Source of the DNA: Tenrec ecaudatus
Taxonomy: Eukaryota > Chordata > Mammalia > Afrosoricida > Tenrecidae
Assembly: GCF_050624435.1 (NCBI RefSeq)
Contig: NC_134530.1
Span: 144,810,721-144,874,720, forward strand
Direction: 5' to 3'
Length of the DNA: 64,000 nucleotides
Shown: positions 20,879-31,849 of the stretch, in pieces
How the letters are laid out: the number at the start of each line of letters is the position of its first letter
Position numbering within the stretch: the stretch's first letter is position 1
Position numbers and translations under genes: made by a program
The notes under the pieces: model-generated
Seen by the model: the letters and a program-made list of their open reading frames with translations, nothing else
The model's database searches: none
Told to the model about the DNA's origin: nothing

Positions 20879-21557
20879 TGTTGGGTTATGCCACCTGTGG
20901 GGGAAGCTAGCCCCTCACACTATCACAGGTCCAATAAGTGCACTTGTACAGTTAATATATATATAAAGATTCTAGTAAAGTTATAGAGAATAATAGAGAT
21001 GGAGAGAGTAAAATGAAGGAGTCAGACACATTTCATGGTAGCATGCTCACCTCCTGGATGGCCATGATCTCACCAGCCAGGTCCACGCACAGTGCGGGCA
21101 GAGAGGGCAAGAGAGAGAGAGAGCAATTTATTTCTAATCAAGGCTTATATATCTTTGAGGGGTATGGGAGCCCCCTAACTACAGGTAAAGACATATGTCA
21201 CAGGAAGGGGTTGTACAATAGGCATAAGTGTGACAGGAAGGGGATGATCTAGGGGTGTACACATAATAGGAAGGGGAAGGACTAGGGGTATATATGTGAC
21301 ATGATGGCGGCCTAACCTCGGTCATCCTTGAGTGGGCTTGACCTCCCTGGACTCTCCTTCAGGGGAACAATCCTTATCAGAAGGGAGTGGGCCCTGCTTA
21401 GGGTGGGGCAGCCTATACAGTTTGATTGCTCTAGGTGCCGGATAACCCCCAGGGAGAATAACCTCTGACCTGCTTTCATTGACCTCGAAGTGTTTACCAT
21501 GTATAGCAAGCAGCTAGGATTGGCATACTTGGGAGAAATCTTTCTGTACCCCACACC
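20879..21557 (-). mobile_element. LTR candidate, solo
   Basis: Ends TGTTGGG...CCCCACA on the plus strand. Read on the minus strand it shows a TATATAAGCC box and, just after it, AATAAA (21122-21128), followed by a CT-rich stretch and TGGCTGGTGAGATC. No clean target-site duplication seen, so the exact ends are uncertain. Confidence 0.55.
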
Positions 21558-21879
21558 TACCCACTTTACCCATCATCAGAAGTATAATTGCCTTCTTTGA
21601 CGCAGACATGACCCCTGCTACCCTTGACCTGAGTTCCCAGTAAGATCACTAATTGCTCTTGTAGGAGTGTCTTTGGGATGACCATGGTACACTGTCACAT
21701 GGCAGGGATTGATTGATCTTCTCCCTTGTCCCACAACATGAGAAGTTGACCCCACCTGGAGTGAGGCCACCTTTCTTGAAGTAGTTCTTAAGATGTTCCA
21801 ACAAGGGGCTCATCCATGGTTCATGGAGAGGAGGAAGACACGCTCCCTCATTACCTGGAGGACCAGATTGGAAGACTCC

Positions 21880-22130
21880 AGGACTTGAGAGCAGAAGCCT
21901 GTCTTTGTCCTGGTCTTTATCCTGTTAATAGTGGACTCATACAACAGTCGCCCGTTTGTGATTGACCCACTTCATTCAGCATACTGGTTGCCAGGCCCAT
22001 CCATGTCATGAGGTGTAGTAAAGCTTTTTACTGGTAACTTCACGTGTCTGTGTTCAAGCATACGGAGGGACAGTTGTGTTCCAGCTAATTTTGTTTGTTT
22101 CCTTGTTCATTAGCAACATTTACTACAACA
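21880..22130 (-). mobile_element. L1 3' fragment, old
   Basis: CCACTTCATTCAGCATACTGG and CCCATCCATGTCATGAGGTG match the reverse of a common mammalian L1 3' segment. Confidence 0.6.
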
Positions 22131-22149
22131 TGAGCCATTGGTAATTCTT

Positions 22150-22330
22150 TATAGGCCTTATTTTATGAATCCTTTCAACCTGATGTAGCTGCTGTCGCTA
22201 TCTCCATTTTTCCATTCAATTCCTGAGGCACACAGATCGTTACCTTGCTCAAGATCACCCACTTTTAGATGGTGGCATTTTGCTGCCCACCTCCTGACTC
22301 TGCTGCCCTGACGTCTGTCACTTCAACCAC
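22150..22330 (+). repeat. MIR fragment
   Basis: CTCCATTTTTCCATTC, GAGGCACACAGATCG, CCTTGCTCAAGATCACCC resemble the MIR core. Confidence 0.55.
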
Positions 22331-22557
22331 AACATCACCCTAGGCATAGGAGAGTGAGACCTTTCGTGCTACAGTAAAGGAATTCGAGGCTTAGACAAGG
22401 GAAGCAACTAGTCTGGAACTTAAACGTGGGGTTTCTTCTTAACGTTTTACCAATGTGCCAGTGACACTCTACCGTCAAGAGCTGTCGTAGCGCTGCAGTC
22501 GCTTCAGAGACACTCAGATACCCATCAAGTCTACAAGTCAAGGGTATTGTTAGGTCT

Positions 22558-23011
22558 CTCTCTCCGGGACTAGATTTCAGCCTCGGTCCTTGGCTCCGCA
22601 CAAGAAAGATTTCACGCAGAAGCCGGGCTCGTGATCCAAGTGAATTTAATGAAAGTTCAAAGAAGCATCAGGTTTTACGCGGCACCCATAGGATTCCTTT
22701 GACCATGTGGCCTGGCAGAGACTGCTTCAGGTCATGCAAGGATCTCTCTCCTCCCCCGAAGAGGACCAGACCACCCAAGCAAGACCCTCTCCCTCTAGGT
22801 TCCTGCCTTCTTAAGGGTTCCTGGGGGAGGCGTGGTGAACGACCCCAGGTCGATCCCATTGGCTGAATTGCAGTCACCTGGCCCAGGTGGGCTGCTCCAG
22901 GTGTAACGCCCATCTCCACCCACTGGCGGGAAAATCCAGCTTTGTCCTTTGCTGGCTCTCCTGGGCATGCATAAATGGACTTCCCAATTCCCTAGGCTAA
23001 GCTACCTAACA
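22558..23011 (-). mobile_element. Solo LTR, copy 2, with 5-bp duplication
   Basis: 454 bp, TGTTAGGTCTCTC...GCTACCTAACA, with inverted TGTTAG/CTAACA ends and flanking GGTAT at 22553-22557 and 23012-23016. On the minus strand: CCAAT near the 5' side, CATTAAATTCAC near the 3' side. Very close to copy 1. Confidence 0.9.
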
Positions 23012-23439
23012 GGTATCACAGACATCTAGCAGCTCTTTGTTAATGGATGGACTAGTTTGGCTCTTAGCGGCAACAGAATAAAGCAGATGATCTTTCCAGG
23101 TTTTTTTCAACCTCCATGCTTGGCTATCTTTTTTTTTTTTTTTGCTAGGCTATCTTAGTTACATGCGTTGCTGCACAAAGGAACACATAAGTGGGTAGTT
23201 TTAAGGAAGATTTATTGTCTCACTATTTGAGAGGCTAGGAGTCCAAATCAGGGTGTTGGTTCTGGAGTGGATTCTTCCTTGTCAGTTGCCCTGAGCATTC
23301 CTTGGAATCTCTTGATTAATATATGGTTCTTCATATGGTCTGTTTCTTCTGCATATCTGCCTAGATTCTGTTCTTTTAGAAAACATTACTCCTAATCCCA
23401 TAGAAGGTACTAGGTTTAGGAATCACTCTACTCTGGCAA

Positions 23440-23634
23440 AGGATCCTTATAATACAGCGATAATACGAACTGCCAAGTCAGTGGTTCAAACCCACCAGCC
23501 ACTCCTTGGGAGAAAGATGAAGCTGTCTGCTCCCATAAAGATTTACAGTCTTGGAAACCTTATGGGAGATATTCTACTCTGTGCTATAAGGTCTCTATGA
23601 ATTGGAATGGACTCAATGGCAGTGGGTTTAGGAT
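23440..23634 (+). mobile_element. AfroSINE
   Basis: CAGTGGTTCAAACCCACCAG, CACTCCTTGGGAGAAAGATG, ATTCTACTCTGTGC, GGAATGGACTCAATGGCAGT. Head diverged. Confidence 0.85.
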
Positions 23635-23649
23635 ACTGGCTACTCTAGA

Positions 23650-23842
23650 ATGCCTTTGGTGGCAATAGTGGTTACAAGTTGGGTTGCAATTCACATGGTT
23701 GGCAGTTCGAAACCACCAGGAGCTCCTTGGGAGAAAGACTGGCTTTCTACTCCCATAAACACTTATAGTCACAGAAACCACAAGGGATCACTATGAGTCA
23801 CCATTGACATGATGGCAGTGAGCTTTTTTGTTGTTGTTAGTA
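23650..23842 (+). mobile_element. AfroSINE, immediately following another
   Basis: GCCTTTGGTGGCAATAGTGG, GGCAGTTCGAAACCACCAGG, CTCCTTGGGAGAAAGAC, CATTGACATGATGGCAGTGAG. Direct tandem neighbour of the copy at 23.44 kb. Confidence 0.85.
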
Positions 23843-24299
23843 TGCCCTTGTTACCACAACAAAAGTAACCTTTTATATAGAAACAGGGCCATATTTATAG
23901 GTACAGGAGTGAAGACTTCATTATAGCTTTGGGGGAACACAATTCACTCTGTACCATCCACCAGGATAGTTTTCCTTTCATGAACATTGACCACCAATGG
24001 TGGCAGGAGCCACTTGATTATGACTTTCTTGGTTCTCTTTCATATGCCGGAGCCTGGCATGTAGAGTGGTCAATAAATGTGTGTAGAGTGACCTGCTAGG
24101 AAAATGGGCTCCTGTCCACTCTACTCCAGGCTTTTCCAAGCAAGCAGTTGGGCCGAGGATTAGGCTCGGGGCTATTGATGAATGGAAGGTGAGGTTGGGT
24201 GCTGTCTCCTGAAGTCCAGAGCTGAGCCCAAATTCCAGAAGACACAAGCAAGATCTACTTTCGGTGACTCCATGTGGGCTCAAGAAGTTCAAGCACTGC

Positions 24300-24910
24300 T
24301 TTATTAATTTTGCTTCTGAGGATCAGTGAGGTGCCGACTCCCATGTGTGAGTCTGCATTAGAAACCCAGTTAATGCAGTGACGACGAATGCGAACAAAGG
24401 CCTTATGGATTAAAAATAAAGATCAACTCAGTATTAAAAGTCATAGGCCAGAGGCAAGAAAGATTAGGAAGAGCTGATAAAACACCCTATCCTTAATTAA
24501 ACGGTCTGCATCACATACCAACTCAACCTTACTGCCAAGATTCATTGATCTTGGAATTGTATAAATGAGATAAGTGCTTGAAAATGAGTGGAAAAGAAAT
24601 GACCTGCATTGTATTTGATGTCCTGGCCAGGCAGTCTGTATGCTGAGGAGTCAAGCTTTACACTGTTATCTCCGTAGCACCCACCCCAGTGGCCTGAGCT
24701 GGACTTCAGATGTGTATTTGTGGGCTAGCCATATATACCATGGTCAACACTCTCTTCCATTGTCCTGGAAAAATCCTTCTTGGATAGTGTCTTTTTTTCT
24801 TTTACCATCCATGAACTTAGGAGGAAGCTGTGGCTGGTCTTTTCCTCAGAGAAGACAATGTTGGGAAGACAAGATGATGGTGCCTTGAACTGCCCAGCCC
24901 TCTAGGAGTA
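24300..24910. other. Unassigned interval
   Basis: No recognised gene or repeat; short frames only. Confidence 0.45.
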
Positions 24911-24914
24911 ACCC

Positions 24915-25068
24915 AGACCAAAACCATTGCCGATGAAGGAATTCCAACTCCCGTCACTCCCACACATCACAGAGTGGGACTAGGCTCCATAGGGCTTCCT
25001 TGGAGGCAGACTGCCCGGCCTTTCTTCTGCCACATCACTGGCTAGGTTTGATCGACCAACCTTTAGAG
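24915..25068 (-). mobile_element. AfroSINE-like fragment, strongly diverged
   Basis: GGGACTAGGCTCCATAGGGC and CCCGGCCTTTCTTCTGCC fit the second AfroSINE-like type seen in reverse at 28.6 and 41.0 kb. Confidence 0.5.
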
Positions 25069-25206
25069 TAGTCATCCAGTGGCAATCGTTTGCGTCATGC
25101 AGGTACCTGTCCCACCATGGGCACCAGAGTGGAAACCTTTTCTGGTGACTGCCACTGTCTGTTTGGAATCCAGGTGTAGCTCGAGAACTCCTCTCCGGTT
25201 GCAGCA

Positions 25207-25407
25207 GCCTTCATGGTGTAGTTGTTGGTGCCTCACTGGGCAAAGTCACCCATTTGAAACCACCAGCCGCTCCCTGAGCGAAAGATTACGCTTTCTACTC
25301 CTGTACAGAGTTATGACCTAGGAAACCCACAGGGGCAGTTAGTTTTGCCCTGCCCTGCTGGGTCCTGTTGAGTGGGAATTGATTTGATGGCGGCGAGTTT
25401 TGGAAGA
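25207..25407 (+). mobile_element. AfroSINE
   Basis: TTCATGGTGTAGTTGTTGG, AACCACCAGCCGCTCCC, GGAAACCCACAGGGGCAG, GGAATTGATTTGATGGCGGC. Confidence 0.85.
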
Positions 25408-25569
25408 CGCGGGACCAGTCCTCAAATGCTTTGATGTCTCCGTGTTTTCCCACCGCAAGTGAAGACGAGTGGAACCTACCTGAACGTATTGCGAGAATGC
25501 AGTGAGACGATGCATGTCAGGCCCCTCGCGGAGCCAGGCAATCATGCAACAACTGAAGCTGTTGCTGTC

Positions 25570-26095
25570 ATTAGTTATTGTTATTGTCTCAGTGATGACA
25601 GGCGAGGACCAGAGTCTCAGGAGAGACCAATGTTAATGGGCGTGACATTGGCACGCCCAAAGGGAATGTTCCAAATCCTGCTTTGGTGAGTCGTGACAGA
25701 GCCCTGACAAGTTGTGAAGCAACATCTATGGTGCGATGACTGATCTCTCCCCATCTGGAGCAGAGAAGAGGGAGGCCAAGAAAAGAGACAAGGACCAACT
25801 CTCAGCCAAACAATAGGTTCATCAAGGGAACAGCGACACCAGGGAGGGAGGTATGGACTCATGAGAACAATCAACCATAAGGAGACCAGCAGGGCAGCCC
25901 TTACCCAGGCGGGGATAGCATTCCAAGGGTGCGGAGGGCTAAGCAAGAAGGAGCAATGAGAGCAGAGCACGGTCACATTGTGGGGATTGCGAACAGTACA
26001 GCAACACCAAATGTGTCGGACTCCATCATCGTCGAATGAGAACCCAGCATGCTCTAGAAACTTTCCGTCACATCAAAACGTTTTTAAAAAAGAAA
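25570..26095 (+). mobile_element. L1-type 3' UTR fragment, older family
   Basis: CCAAATCCTGCTTTGGTGAG, ATCTCTCCCCATCTGGAGC, ending with an A-rich tail (TTTTTAAAAAAGAAAAGAAA). Aligns with the start of the 54.6-kb copy. Confidence 0.6.
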
Positions 26096-26293
26096 AGAAA
26101 AGAAGTGGGCCAAATTTGAATTAAATGCTCTATCATTCAGGGCGCTTGACTGCAAACAACCGAAGTTAGCTCTGGTTAGTAGAGTGGAGAGGGGGTTGCT
26201 AACAGGGTATTAGCTAGCTCATGGCATTGTTGAGTGGGCTTGGGAGCTCAACTCAGGTGACGTGTCTAGTGACTAAGTCTAAATCCCCATGTC

Positions 26294-26770
26294 TTAAGTT
26301 GGGTTCTCTAGAGAAGCCAAACCAGTGACACTTACATTGTAGACAGCTAGGTCAGTGTCAAGAAACAGCTCACACAGCTGTGGAGGAGGACAAGTTCCAA
26401 GTCCGTGGGTCAGATATCCAGCAGGAGCGACTCAGGTAACTGCAGGGGCTGATGAACCTAAGATCGGTGGGGCAGGCAAGCAGGCGTCTCTGGCTGCAGA
26501 GGTGAATGCATCCAAGGTTGGTGGGCTGCCAATATCAGCAAGGGTTGCCACAGACAGGCAGACAAGCAGACACAAGGGCAGGCTGCTAGCTCAAGTCCAA
26601 GGAACTAGAGGCCAGATGATGCGTCAAATGCAGGATCCCGACCTAGAGAAAGCAAGCAGGTTTGCCCGAGCATCCATGTATATGGGAAGGAAGCCATACC
26701 CCTGGATAAACGGCCTTTTAATTGCTTGCTCACAACAGATCTCTTCACAGCCGTGAAATGATATTAGAGC
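26294..26770 (+). repeat. Unclassified interspersed repeat (same family as 15.29 kb)
   Basis: TTGGGTTCTCTAGAGAAGC, AAGAAACAGCTCACACAGCTG, TTCCAAGTCCGTGGGTCAG. Contains short AGGCAGACAAGCAGAC repeats. Confidence 0.55.
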
Positions 26771-26811
26771 TCATATGGGGGTGGGGGGAGGAGTTACTAT
26801 GTCTTAATGGC

Positions 26812-27352
26812 TGTGTTAGTCTGGGTAGACTAGAGAAACAAATGCATAGACACACGTATGTGTATAAGAAAGAGATTTATGTACAAGAGCAATGGAGCAC
26901 TAAGAAAACATCCTATCCCAGTCCAGATCAAGTCCATAAGTCCGATGTTAGCCCATATGTCCAATATCAATCTATAAATTCCTCTTCAGACTCATGAAAC
27001 ACATGCAATGAAGCCAAATGCAGATGATCACAAGCCAAGGGGTAGAAAGTCGTTGGGTCCAGTGGCATTGTAAGCATCTCAGTGCTGGCAGGGGTCTCAA
27101 TGTGACTTCTCTAGCTTCTGAGGTCTGGTTGCGTTCATGTGGCTTGTCAGCTGCATGTCTCCCAGAGAGTAGCAGAGAGAGAGATGTCTTCTGCCTCCAA
27201 GGAGGAAGCACCAGATTTCCCAGAATTCTCAGGAGAAAGCCATGCCCACACAGAAGTCGCATTGGCTATCTCCAGACTGACAGCCTGGACTCCACCCCTA
27301 CACTCTGAATCCTTAATTAAGATTGAGGTGACACCACAATGGCCTAACTACT
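26812..27352 (+). repeat. Unclassified interspersed repeat, fullest copy
   Basis: GTGTTAGTCTGGGTAGACTAG, AGAAAGAGATTTATGTACAAG, CCAGTCCAGATCAAGTCC, GACTCATGAAACACATGC. Family unnamed; LTR-like start (TGTTAGTC) but no clear partner end. Confidence 0.55.
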
Positions 27353-27424
27353 GAGAATCCTGGGCCAGCCCAAAGCCCTCAACTATTACAGCTCCAAAGA
27401 GGAATATACCCTTGCTTCCCTTGA

Positions 27425-27634
27425 CCCTCGAGTCCCTTGGTGGTGACTTGGCTAACCTGTACAGCTGCAGACTGAAAGGTCGGAGGTTCAGGTCTACCCA
27501 GAGGCACCTGGGAAGAAATGCTTGCGGAGGTACTTCTGACAAACCCATCCTTGAAAGTCTTACGGTGCACAGCTCTGTTCTCACACACATGAGGTTGCCG
27601 TGACGGGGACTCAACGTGATGGCAACGGGTGATG
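27425..27634 (+). mobile_element. AfroSINE, second type
   Basis: GACTGAAAGGTCGGAGGTTC, GTCTACCCAGAGGCACCTGG, AAATGCTTGCGGAGGTACTTC, CACATGAGGTTGCCGTGACG. Confidence 0.75.
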
Positions 27635-27639
27635 GTGGC

Positions 27640-28590
27640 TCTGCCACTGACCTGCCCATGCCCACGATATCTCGTAACACCCTCATGACATCTGTGACCC
27701 AGACATGGCCCTGCACCCACGTGCCTGCAAAGTGGAATGTCCCCAGAGTGTCTCTGCTCACTTCTGGATAGTCTGGTGCTGGTGAGCGTCAGCGACGTAG
27801 CCTGGCTGGGGTTGGAGAGGAAGTGCAGTTTCCAGACCTGTCCCGGAAGCGGTGTGAACGGGGCAAAGGAGAGGAGGAAGGCATTTCAGATGTCTCCTCC
27901 AGAGGCCTCCTTGCTTTGCGTGAGCGGGACCTCTGACGCAGGACACATACAGCCCCGATCTGGCTCAGAGAAAGCTCCATCAGACAGCGTCCCACTCCCT
28001 GCCAAGGGGAGGGCTGGGGCTGCTTTCTGCCCTCTGCTCCGCCCCAGCTGTTTGACAGGAGCCCAAGAAAACATCAGTCATTTTGCTGCGTGTTCCTACC
28101 GGCAAGAACCATCAATGCCCCCTAGAGCTTGCACGTCTGTCTGCTTCCTGCCGTGGCCTCGCTGTAGATGACAGAGCCGCTTCCTATTGATTGCTCACCC
28201 CACTCGCCAAGCTCCCTGCTGGGAGCAATACTAAATCAGACCGCGCTTCCCCATGTAAGGAGCTTGTGTTCCGTGTAGGAGATAAGCTGGAGAGAATGAA
28301 AAACACCCCGACTTGAACTCAGGGTGAGATGAGCTTCTCAGGATGCTATTGTTTCATTGCCAATAACCCGCAGCCTGGTGCCAGGACGGCTGTTTCCAGG
28401 CACAGATCCTAGGAGAGGTCTTAGGGCTGGCAGGCACCTGCCCCTCCCCACCCCAAGCTTTCCAGGGATGGACTGGCTTGAGGGAGGAAGAAAGTGGTGG
28501 GGGGTGAGGGGAAGGAGGATGAAAAGGTCAAGGCCAGCCTCAAGGTCGATGTTTTTCAGACTGAGAGTGTAATCTTTACCTGCACGCCGT
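27640..28590. other. Unassigned GC-rich interval
   Basis: Single-copy by eye, with open frames up to 144 codons on the plus strand that show no domain. No gene called. Confidence 0.45.
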
Positions 28591-28596
28591 GTTATT

Positions 28597-28905
28597 GTTT
28601 GTTACCGTCCAATCCACCTGACCCACGGTGACCCCACGCCCAGCGGAACAAAGGGCACGCGGTACCGAGCCATCTTCACAAGTGTTGGGATGCTTGCGTC
28701 TCTTGTAGCAGTGGAGCGCCTTCCCAGCTACGGCGCTCACCTTCCAGCACGGCATTAGACAATGTGCCCGCAGGGACATAGGCGTCCGTGGGCTACTTTC
28801 CAGTCATAGATTGCCAGGCCTTTCTTCTTAGTCTCTTTTGGTCTGGAATCTCTGCTGAAACCTGTTCACCGTGGGTGTCCCTTCTGGCACAGCTTCCAGC
28901 TTCAC
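28597..28905 (-). mobile_element. AfroSINE, second type, diverged
   Basis: GTTACCGTCCAATCCACCTG, ACCCACGGTGACCCCACGC, ATTGCCAGGCCTTTCTTC. Longer than the consensus and possibly rearranged. Confidence 0.55.
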
Positions 28906-28969
28906 AGCAACACGAAAGCCACCACAGGGCGATGGGCTTATAAGACGTGCTCCATAAATGTGTCTTATC

Positions 28970-29097
28970 ATTACGGAGATAGATGTGGCCTTCTACTCCC
29001 CTAAAGAGTTACAGACTCAGAAACCCACAGGGACAGTTCTAGCCTGTTCTATAGGGTTGCTATGAGCCAGCAGTGAGTTTGGTTTGGGTTTTTGATA
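28970..29097 (+). mobile_element. AfroSINE, 5'-truncated
   Basis: CCTTCTACTCCCCTAAAGAG, GAAACCCACAGGGACAGTTC, ATAGGGTTGCTATGAGCCAG, then a G/T-rich tail. Confidence 0.85.
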
Positions 29098-29389
29098 ATG
29101 AAGGGGTCCCTTTTGCAAACTTCACAGGCAAAGGACCCCCTCCCAGGCTTCATTGGTAATCCACAGTAGGTGTCAAGGAGCCAGTAGCGACAAGGAAGGA
29201 CCACACGCACTGACAGCAGTGAAGCCTGGCAGTCACGCAGAGGAGGCAGAAGACTCGATTTCCAGCTCCTCCAGGCCTCAGGTTTACTATCTGTTAACCT
29301 GGCTAATTTTTCACCCAAGCACAGCACGGTCCTTCTTGTCCTCCGTGTTGTGCTTACAGATATAGAATGGACGTTTCACAAAGCACATC

Positions 29390-29560
29390 CTTTCAGGTCG
29401 GTGATCTCTTCCTAATTCTACAGGCATCCTGTGGGGACCCCCACTTCCCATTTTGTGGATGAAGCAATGAAGTGTGGAGAGTTCAAGTAACTAGTCAAGG
29501 TCATACAACTTGAAAATGACCATGATCACGGGGCTCCAAGGCCAGGACTGGCCACTCTCA
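29390..29560 (+). repeat. MIR fragment
   Basis: CCCATTTTGTGGATGAAGC, GTAACTAGTCAAGGTCATAC, GGGGCTCCAAGGCCAG. Confidence 0.65.
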
Positions 29561-29564
29561 AGGC

Positions 29565-30262
29565 CCCAGGACTAGTCGGTCCCTCTTCTCTGTCTTCCCA
29601 TCTAGTGGAGACAACATAGGCCAGCGAGTCTGCCCTACAGGCCAAGGGCTGCCTTCACCCTATCAGCCACAGGGCCGCTTGCCCACAGGCCGTCAGATAC
29701 CACACAACACACCAACCCTTGTTCCCAACCAGCCGCGTTTCCTCCGGGAGAAAGTCAGGAGCAAGAAGACTGATGTCTGATGAATATTTCCAACTGCCCC
29801 CGGGGAGCGAGATGAACAGCCTCCCATTTGTCAGCACAGGGAAGGGCTGGTCTGGGAGCAGCACAGATTACTTTCAGGAGATAACCGTTTATCACTCTCT
29901 GGATGGGAGAACGTGGAATCAGGAGGATTCTCCTTTGTGCCTTGGTGTGAACATCGATCATCAAAGGCAGTGTCTGGGGAAAAGGAGCAGCATGCTCGTC
30001 AGCCTGGCCTCTCCCTGTGCTCTGTGTAGGAACAGACCCACACCTGCCAGACGGCACACTGGTCGGCTTCTGCCTAGGAATCCTTAACCCTTGGTGAGGG
30101 TCCTTGGCTTTGCCAGGCTCCCTACTCGGTGTTGTGTATTTGTCATCCAGCAGCTGCGGCACTGCTGCTGGAAGGGGCAGCCGCGTTTGTAACTCAGCCC
30201 CCGTGACAGAGCAGCCCTGCCCCATACAGCTGTCTAGGGACACAAATCGCCAGAACTTACTC
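29565..30262. other. Unassigned interval
   Basis: Open frames on both strands (up to 170 codons on the minus strand) without a recognisable domain or splice context. Confidence 0.45.
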
Positions 30263-30267
30263 CACAA

Positions 30268-30455
30268 GGCGCCCTGTGGTGTACTGGTTATCTGAAACGT
30301 CTGTGGGTCAAAATCACTCCAAGGGCGAAAGATGGACGGAGATTTCTGCTCCTGTAAAGAGTGACAGTCTCAGAAAGCCACAGGGCAGTTCTGGCTGCCC
30401 TAGAGGGTCGCTGCGCGTCGGCATCGACTCCATGGCAGGGAGTTTGGTTTCACTT
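30268..30455 (+). mobile_element. AfroSINE
   Basis: GCGCCCTGTGGTGTACTGG, AGAAAGCCACAGGGCAGTTC, GCATCGACTCCATGGCAGGG. Confidence 0.85.
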
Positions 30456-30631
30456 TTCTCCAGCAGGACTGCCGGGCAGCTTAGACTCCTCGCATCGCCA
30501 TTTACACCGCCCTGCGGATATGGGAAGTGAGGTGCACAAAGGTGTGGGGACTCAGCTAGTGAAGGGAGACACTAGACCCAGGCCCGCTGACCACAGGGCC
30601 TGCACCCCGCCACCACGCAGCCCCTGCAGGT

Positions 30632-30800
30632 GCCCTGGAGTCGATCCTGATTCGTGGCGGCCCCGTGTGTGTCAGAGCAGATCTGTGCTCCACAGGGACT
30701 TCAGTGGGTGTGGATCGCCAGTCCTTTCTCCCACGGTGTCTCTAGGGCACGCTCAAACCACCAACGTTTCAGTGGATAGCCAAGCATGTTAACCATTTCC
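30632..30800 (-). mobile_element. AfroSINE, second type
   Basis: CCTGGAGTCGATCCTGATTCG, CCCCGTGTGTGTCAGAGCAG, TGTGCTCCACAGGGACTTC. Confidence 0.8.
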
Positions 30801-30936
30801 CCACCCCAAGATACAACCTGCAGGCGACTCAGACTGAAAGGTCTCCAGACAGCCTTGCATAGGGAGCATCCTGCCTTCTCTCCACTGGTCCCTCCTTTGG
30901 TGGTCGTCCTCCCAGGGCCTGCTGATCCCACTGGAG

Positions 30937-30962
30937 TGTGTGTGTGTGTGTGTGTGTGTGTG
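30937..30962. repeat. (TG)n microsatellite
   Basis: About 12 TG units. Confidence 0.9.
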
Positions 30963-31061
30963 TTGCTGTTTATCCTGGATGATGAATGGAGGTGACAGTT
31001 CCAGTTAGTCAAGGAGATATTTCACTGTGGCCTCAACTGGTGGAATGGGTGGGGGTAGTGT

Positions 31062-31512
31062 GAGGTGGGAGGAGTGGAGCGAGGTTCAGAGACTGAGCCA
31101 CAGCTGAGAGGGTGGACTGTCTGAGCCAGGGGTTGGGCAGCTCAGGAGCAGGGAGGCCGGAGGAGGGACCTGCTGGGGAAGGGCCGGGCTGCTGTGGCAG
31201 CCACTGTGTCCCAATGTCCAGGGGCGGAGGGGTCATCCAGCCGCTCAGACCCAGGGGTACCACTGCATCCAGTCACAGGACAGCCTGTTCTGGCGGTGAG
31301 AGTCTGAGAGAAACAGCACAGCTCTGAGCTAACAAGGCCCGGGCTCGCCGTGTGTCAGAGGAGAGCTGGGAGCCGTGCAGTGTTCCATGACGTAGATCAC
31401 ATGCCCTTTCTCCCCAGTGCCTGTGGGTGCATGTGAGCTGCAAATCAGGGTACCCACTAGGTGCTAGGCGCTGCTCTAGCCCACGACGACTTCAAACACC
31501 AGAATACCCCAT
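31062..31512. other. Unassigned interval
   Basis: GC-rich single-copy sequence by eye; no feature recognised. Confidence 0.45.
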
Positions 31513-31521
31513 GGGCTAGCT

Positions 31522-31712
31522 CAGTGGTTCTCAGCCTACCCAATCCACGACCCTTTAATACAGCTCCTCAGGTGGTGGTGACCCCCAACCATAAAATGAT
31601 TTTCGTTGCTACTTCATCACTGTAATTTTGCTACTGTTACGAATCAGGTGACCCCGGTGAAAGGGTCATTTGACACCCAAAGGGTTCTCAACCCACAGGT
31701 TGAGAACTGTTG
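31522..31712. mobile_element. SPIN-type hAT MITE, copy 1
   Basis: 191 bp. Termini CAGTGGTTCTCAGCC and GGTTGAGAACTGTTG form inverted repeats. The interior has CGACCCTTTAATACAGCTCC, GTGACCCCCAACCATAAAATG and TTCGTTGCTACTTCATCAC. Flanks GGCTAGCT and TGCTAGAG share the core GCTAG (5 of 8). Non-autonomous, with no transposase. Resembles internally deleted SPIN copies as recalled. Confidence 0.85.
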
Positions 31713-31849
31713 TGCTAGAGTTTCTAATGCATGCTGCTTAGAATCCGACAGAGCTGCTCTGTCTCAGATGCTTGTCGTTTATCCCAGATGATGGATCCGG
31801 TAACATTCCCAGTTTGTCAGGGAGATATTTCACTGAGGCCCCATGTGGT

